Source: Cephalopachus bancanus (taxonomy: Eukaryota; Chordata; Mammalia; Primates; Tarsiidae). From it: a DNA stretch of 64,000 nt. The notes below the pieces were generated by a model that saw only the letters and a program-made list of their open reading frames with translations, had not been told where the DNA came from and did no database searches. A program made the position numbers and the translations under genes. This document shows positions 58,886-64,000 of this stretch, piece by piece. The DNA lies in NCBI GenBank assembly GCA_027257055.1, contig JAPVLO010000405.1, positions 248,001-312,000 of the forward strand. The letters are read 5' to 3'. Each line of letters begins with the position of its first letter. The stretch's first letter is position 1.

Positions 58886-60569
58886 TCTTTTATTTTTCTA
58901 AAATTTATTTTTTTTTAAAAGATGTGAGGTAAATTCAGAATTAGGTGTACAAGTGGTCATCATATTGGTAAAGTTTAGGTCTCCCTTTGGTCCTCACTTT
59001 TCCTGGTTTGAGATCAGGTACCCCTATGAATGTTATATGCTGTCCCCCTCTGTCCCTTTGCAGTTTCTGGCAACTTCCAATCCCTTTGTTATAGTATTAT
59101 GGTAAATGTTCAGGGTCTGCTTATGAGTGAGAACATGTGGCACAGTTTTTTGTTCCTGTGATAAATAACTGAGTATTATAGACTCTAAATTCATCCAAGT
59201 TGCTGCAAAGTCCATAATTTTGTTCTTCTTTATGGCTGCATAATATTCCATCATGTGTATGTACCATATTTTTCTATATTCAGTCCAGTTTTGATGGGCA
59301 GCATGTTTTTTGCTATTGTGAATAGTGCTGCAATAAACATGCATTTGCAGGTATCTTTTTTGTAGAGTAATTTAAGTTCTGGGTATATTCCCAAAAGAGG
59401 GAGTGCTGCATCATATGGTCAATTTCTTATTCTTTTGGGAATCACCACACTGTTTTCCATAGATGTTGAACTAGTTTGTATTTCCACCAACAGTATAGAA
59501 TTGTTCCCTTTTCCCTGCATCCTTGCCAGCATCTGTGTTTTTCGTTTTATCAATGATGACCATTCTTACTGGAGTTAGGTGGTATCTCAATGTGGTTTTT
59601 ATTTGCATTTCTCTGACGATTAGTGAGGTTGAGCATTTTTTCATGTGTGTGTTGGCTGCTTGTATGTCTTCTTTTGAGAGTGTCTATTCATGTCTTTTGC
59701 CCACTTTTTTTTTTGAGTTGGAGTCTCACTCTGTCGCACAGACTGGAGTGCAGTGGCCGCTCCCTGCCACCGCAGCCTTTACCTGCTGGGCTCTGGCGAT
59801 CCTTCTGCCTCAGTCCTCCAAGTAGCTGGAACTACAGGTGTGCACTACCATGCCCAGCTAATTTTTTGATTTATTGTAGAGATGAGGTCTCGGTCTCACC
59901 AAGTTGCCCAGGTGGGTCTCGAACCCGTGGGCTCAGGCAGTACACTCACCTCAGCCTCCCAAAGGCACGGGATTACAGGCTGAGCCACCGAGCCTGGCTT
60001 TTTGCCCACTTTTTAATGGTGCTGTTTGTTTTTTTCTTTTCACCTTGTTTGAGTTCCTTGTAGATCCTGGATGTTAGGATGTTAGGCCTTTGTAAGATAT
60101 GCAATTGGAAAATATTCCCCCATTCTGTCTCCCACTCTCTTGATGGTTTCTTTTGCTTTGCAGAAGATTTTCAGTTTAATTAGGTCCCACTTGTCTATTC
60201 GATATTTTATAGCATGGGCAACTGGGGTTTTCATCAGAAATTGTTTACCTATTCCAATTTCCATAAGGATATCTCCTGCTTTTTCTAATATTGAAGTTTG
60301 AGGGGCTCTGTATTTAGGACTTTGATCCACTTGGAGTTAATTTTTGTGTATGCTGACAGGCTTCATTCTTCTGCATGTAGTCAACCAGTTTTTCCAGCAC
60401 CATTTACTGAATATCTTCTCCTCTCGCCAGTGTTCTTGTTAGAAGTTTTGTCGAACAAGATTTTAGCACATCAGTCTATATATGCTAAATCCATTGGTCT
60501 ATATGTCCGTTCTTGTACCAATACTGGGTTGTTTTGATGATTGTAGCTCTATAATAAAGTTTAAAGTTT
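58886..60569 (-). mobile_element. L1-I, 5'-truncated, with nested Alu
   Basis: Minus-strand L1 from the 3' UTR (aaaagatgtgaggtaaattc) to the RT thumb region. 59,344-59,033 reads HVYCSTIHNSKKHAAHQNW and [20 protein letters not shown]. 60,330-60,082 reads [20 protein letters not shown]. Ends at ttataataaagtttaaagt, where L1-J begins head to head. Confidence 0.92.
59710..59999 (-). mobile_element. Alu within L1-I
   Basis: Minus-strand dimer. Perfect 15-bp duplication ttttgcccacttttt (59,695-59,709; 60,000-60,014). Confidence 0.96.
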
Positions 60570-62012
60570 GGAGGGGTGGAGCTTAAGATGGTGACTGACA
60601 GGTCGGTCTGTAAGAGTCTCTGTGGAGGCAAGTGTTCATAAAGACTCTCTGAGTGAGTGGACAGGTGCTGGTGGGAGTGTGAAAGTTTATCTGAGGGGAT
60701 ACTCCGGTGCATGCACCTAGGTTCCCCCTCTGAGGGCAACTGCAAACCTCCACTGCCCTGAGATTGGAGTGTGGGTGGCAAGATCTGACGTGGAAGTGTC
60801 TGCTGCTCACAGGAATGTGCCTGAGAAGAGAATGCTGAATCCAGCTGATTCCCATTACCTGGCACATTGCCTACACCATCACCTATCATAATGGATCAGT
60901 TGGAGCCCTGTATCTGATCAGTAGAGAGAGAGGATCGGGAAAGTTGCCCGGTGAGGAGCTGCCCTCCACAGCCATTTTCTTTGACCCAGGACCAGGCAGA
61001 GATTTGCCTTGCCCCGCCTCCAAATTTTTGCCTAAGGTAATTTCATCAGACCAGGAGGACAGAAGCCCCTCCCCCAGAATGAATCAGATACAGACAACTC
61101 AGATCCCTGTGGCAGACCTGTCAGGCAGCAAGCCAAGTGAACCCAGAACTGACTCCTCCCCCCCAAAGTAGGCCTGTGGCAACTGACCCAAGCTATGAGT
61201 AACCCTATCTGTCTGTGATGAAAGCAGGGGGTGGGCTAGAGATCAGAGCTCAAGGAACTGTGGACATACAGGAAGGACCACAGAACCAGTCTGATTCCAT
61301 GTTTTTACTTGTATTTTTTGACTATTTGTTTTGCTCACTTTCATTTTCTTTTTGTTTTAGGTTTTTTTCTCCCTCTTTCATTCAGGGTTTGATAATGTTT
61401 TCATATTTGCTTTGCTTTTGCTATTTTACTGATTTTTTTCTTTCTTCTTTCTATTCTTTAGAGCCCCTCTTTGTCTAGAGGAGGTCTACATCAATAGGCA
61501 GGATTTTATTGGACTGTGTGTTTGTGTGATTACCTGTATGCTCTAGGGATTTTTTGTTTTTCTCCTTTCTGTCTCTTTTCATTTGCTAGCTGATATGTCT
61601 GTCTGTTTTCCCCCTACTCTTCTCTCATTCCACCTTCCTCTTGACACCCCTTTCCTTCTTCCATTATTTTCCTTTTCTTTTTGTTCCAGGGGGCAAACCT
61701 AAACCCTCACTGCATGGGCAGATTGTCAGACAGTGGGAAGTGGGTTCCAGGGTGCCCATACACCTGTTGGTGAATACTGGGATCTGCAGATAGATTCCGA
61801 ATCACAGCTCCTCCCTCAATTAACTCTTAAAACTACAAAAAATACAGCCCCCAACTCACAGTCCAGCTTCAGAAGTGAACAAAACCAGAGGATCCACATA
61901 AGGAAGAATAGGAGACTGAGCAAAAAGAAGTAAAAAAAACCCCACCATCCCTGAAAAACATTTAAAGAAGAGGGGGGAAAAGTGGGGGGAGGGGGAGGGA
62001 AAATCTACACAA

Positions 62013-63059
62013 ATGAAGAACAACCAAAAAAAGAATATGAGTCTCTCACAGACCCCTGGAAGTTTAGACAGTGAGAAAACAGTCTTTGGAATGAAAACAA
62101 TGAAGAGTCCCCAGAATGACTGGTCTAAACTCCAAACCCTGATATCAAGACATTAATAGAGAGATTAAAAAGAATTGAGGAGAGACAAGAGGAAAATAGG
62201 AAAGGAGTTGGTAGCTGAGATAACACCAGTAAAGAATACTGTGAATACAATAAATAACAAACTGATATGCATGGAATGCAGAATTAGCCAAGCAGAAGAA
62301 AGAATCTCACAGCTTGAGGACCAAAATATAGACCTAACCGAAACTCTTAAAAACATAGAAAAGAAGCTTAAAAAGACAGAACAGAACCTTCAAGAGAGGA
62401 GCAAATACTTCAAGACACCGAACCTAAGAGTAATTGGACTTTCTGAGACAGAAAGAGAGACAGAGACCACCCTGGAACAACCATTCCATGAAATTATTCA
62501 ATAAAACTTACCTCTGCTCATCAGTGATGTGACTATTCAAACACAAGAGATTCAGAGAACCCCTACAAGACAATAAATGAGAAAACCAATTCCTAGACAC
62601 ATAATAATTCACCTGAACAAAGTAAGCATAAAAGAAAAAATCCTAAAGGCAGCAAGAGATAAAGGTCAGACTACCTATCTGGGAAGACCAATAAGAATTG
62701 CAGCAGATTTATCTACAGAAACACTGCAGGCTAGGAGAGCTTGGAGCCTAATCTTTAAAGTTCTCAAAGATAATCAATTTCAACCAACAATAACCTACCC
62801 AGCTAAACTAAGCTTCATCAGTAAGGGAGAATTAAAACTTTTCTCAGACATTCAATCCCTAAGAACTTACGCTGCCTCTAGACCAGCTCCACAAGAAACA
62901 CTGAAGAAAGTATTAAAGAAGAAGAAAGGGAAAAAACAACAACAATGTTCTTCACAAGAGTGTGGGAAAAAGATTGAAAACACACATGAACCAACCCCAA
63001 AATCAAAAGAAACACAACAAACAAACAGGAACAATAACACCTCTATAAGAACCCCATGA
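62013..63059 (+). pseudogene. L1-J ORF1 (RNA-binding chaperone), disrupted
   Basis: Start ATG at 62,013 (MKNNQKKNMSLSQTPG). Two compensating frame changes lie before 62,175. Coiled coil at 62,175-62,504 (RISQAEERISQLEDQN, NLRVIGLSETERET), then a stop. After a second stop near 62,574 the frame reopens at 62,577-63,059 with KEKILKAARDKGQ, LQARRAWSLIFKVLKDNQ, ITYPAKLSFISKGE and a basic tail. The TGA at 63,057-63,059 overlaps the ORF2 ATG (63,056-63,058) as ATGA. The disrupted gene is otherwise complete end to end. Confidence 0.9.
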
Positions 63060-64000
63060 CAGGGATAAACTCTCACATTTAAATAATTAGCCTGAATGTG
63101 AATGGACTAAATGAACCACTGAAAAGACATAGCATGGCAAAATGGATAAAATATCATGAGACAACAATATATTGTCTCCAAGAGACTTATTTCATGAGAA
63201 AGGACATTCACAGACTCAAAGCAAGAGGATGGGAAGCAAAATTTCAGGTGAATGGAACACAAAAGAAAGCCGGAGTTGCAATCTTAATCTCAGACAAAAT
63301 ACTATTCAAGCTATCAAAAATTGAAAAAAGATGAATAATGTCACTATATAATGATAAAATTTTCGATCCATCAACAAGAAATATCCATTCAAAACATATA
63401 TGCATCCAACATAGGCGTACCAATGTTCATAAAGTAGCTTCTAGTCAAACTTAAAAAAGAGATTGATTCTAACACTGTCATAGCTGAGGACTTTAATACT
63501 CCACACACAACCCTAGACAGATCATCAAGACAAAAAATCAGAAAGGAGACCCAGAGCCTCAATGAGACTCTTGAACAAATGGACTTAATTGATACCTACA
63601 GAACACTCCACCCAAAGACCACAGAATATTCATTCTACTTATCACCACATGGAATGTACTCCAAGATCGACCACATCATTGACCATAAATCAGACATAAA
63701 CAAATTTCATAAGATTGAAATTTTGCCACGCACCTTCTCAGACCACAGTGGAATAAAAATAAATATCAACACTAACAAATTTCCCCCCAAACCCACAAAG
63801 ACATGGACACTAAACAGTGTGATGCTAAGCAACTCCTGGGTCAACAATGAAATCAAAACAGATATTAAACATTACCTGGAAGTAAATGAAAATGAAGAAA
63901 CATCTTACCGAAACCTCTGGGATGCCATGATATCAGTAGTAAGAGGGGAATTCATGTCTTTACAAACACACATGAAGAAAATGGAAATATCACAAGTGAA
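63056..64000 (+). pseudogene. L1-J ORF2, endonuclease part, disrupted
   Basis: Begins MTGINSHI and meets a TAA at the ninth codon. The same frame continues to 63,334 (LNEPLKRHSMAKWIKYHETT, GVAILISDKILFKLSKIEKR). After a frame change the endonuclease continues: AEDFNTP replaces the usual G-D-F-N-T-P, followed by LHPKTTEYSFYLSPHGMY and TFSDHSGIKINI. The frame leaves the window in the linker before RT. Not functional as written. Confidence 0.9.

Larger units (their letters stand above)
60570..64000 (+). mobile_element. L1-J, 5' end to ORF2 (runs off window)
   Basis: Plus-strand L1 whose first bases ggaggggtggagcttaagat carry the AAGATGG start motif. A 1.4-kb 5' UTR (60,570-62,012) has a T/C-rich second half (61,290-61,720). 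ORF1 and ORF2 follow. It is the only L1 in the window on the plus strand with a proper 5' end. The 3' half lies beyond base 64,000. Confidence 0.93.

Overview
The window is mammalian nuclear intergenic or intronic DNA and almost certainly comes from a primate. It holds dimeric Alu SINEs, L1, L2 and MIR remnants, a class I endogenous retrovirus (ERV), a mariner remnant and a piggyBac remnant. Many of the Alus share a variant that is not the usual ape/monkey type: left-arm box B reads GGTTCGAGACCCGCC and the right end reads gagttggagtctcact on the complementary strand. Together with a piggyBac insertion inside a fairly recent L1, this suggests a strepsirrhine, perhaps a lemur. That is inference; no species test could be run. 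I find no convincing host protein-coding gene, rRNA, tRNA or CRISPR array. Every long reading frame that I recognise belongs to a transposable element.

Positions 1-28,025 are a nested stack built on one old, roughly full-length minus-strand L1 (host L1-D), whose 5' end is at about 28,025. Inserted in it are: L1-A (about 13,228 leftwards past base 1), which itself carries an ERV of about 8.5 kb (1,200-9,682, minus strand, paired LTRs) and a 381-bp piggyBac piece (11,468-11,848) between TTAA sites; L1-B (13,886-15,924) with an Alu in its A-tail; L1-C (17,243-23,716), a complete 6.5-kb L1 with a 14-bp target duplication and a CpG-rich 5' UTR; a 0.3-kb L1 3' end (24,579-24,872); and an old Alu.

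Positions 28,000-50,900 are mostly single-copy sequence. They contain scattered Alus with clear target duplications, MIR and L2 fossils, L1 3' ends (including a doubled 3' end at 33,361-34,634), dinucleotide repeats and a mariner transposase fossil interrupted by an (AAAC)n tract at 48.8-49.3 kb.

Positions 50,900-64,000 are again L1-dense. They hold a head-to-head L1 pair (50.9-54.2 kb) whose plus-strand half contains an inverted 281-bp copy of its own 5' UTR-like sequence, a long 5'-truncated L1-H with an Alu, L1-I with an Alu, and finally L1-J on the plus strand. L1-J starts at an intact-looking 5' end (about 60,570) and runs off the window in the ORF2 endonuclease region.

The elements do not form a functional pathway. 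The ERV reads LTR-gag-pro-pol-env-LTR on the minus strand but is broken by stops, frameshifts and lost catalytic residues. The main value of the window is the readable order of insertions and several structurally odd insertions.
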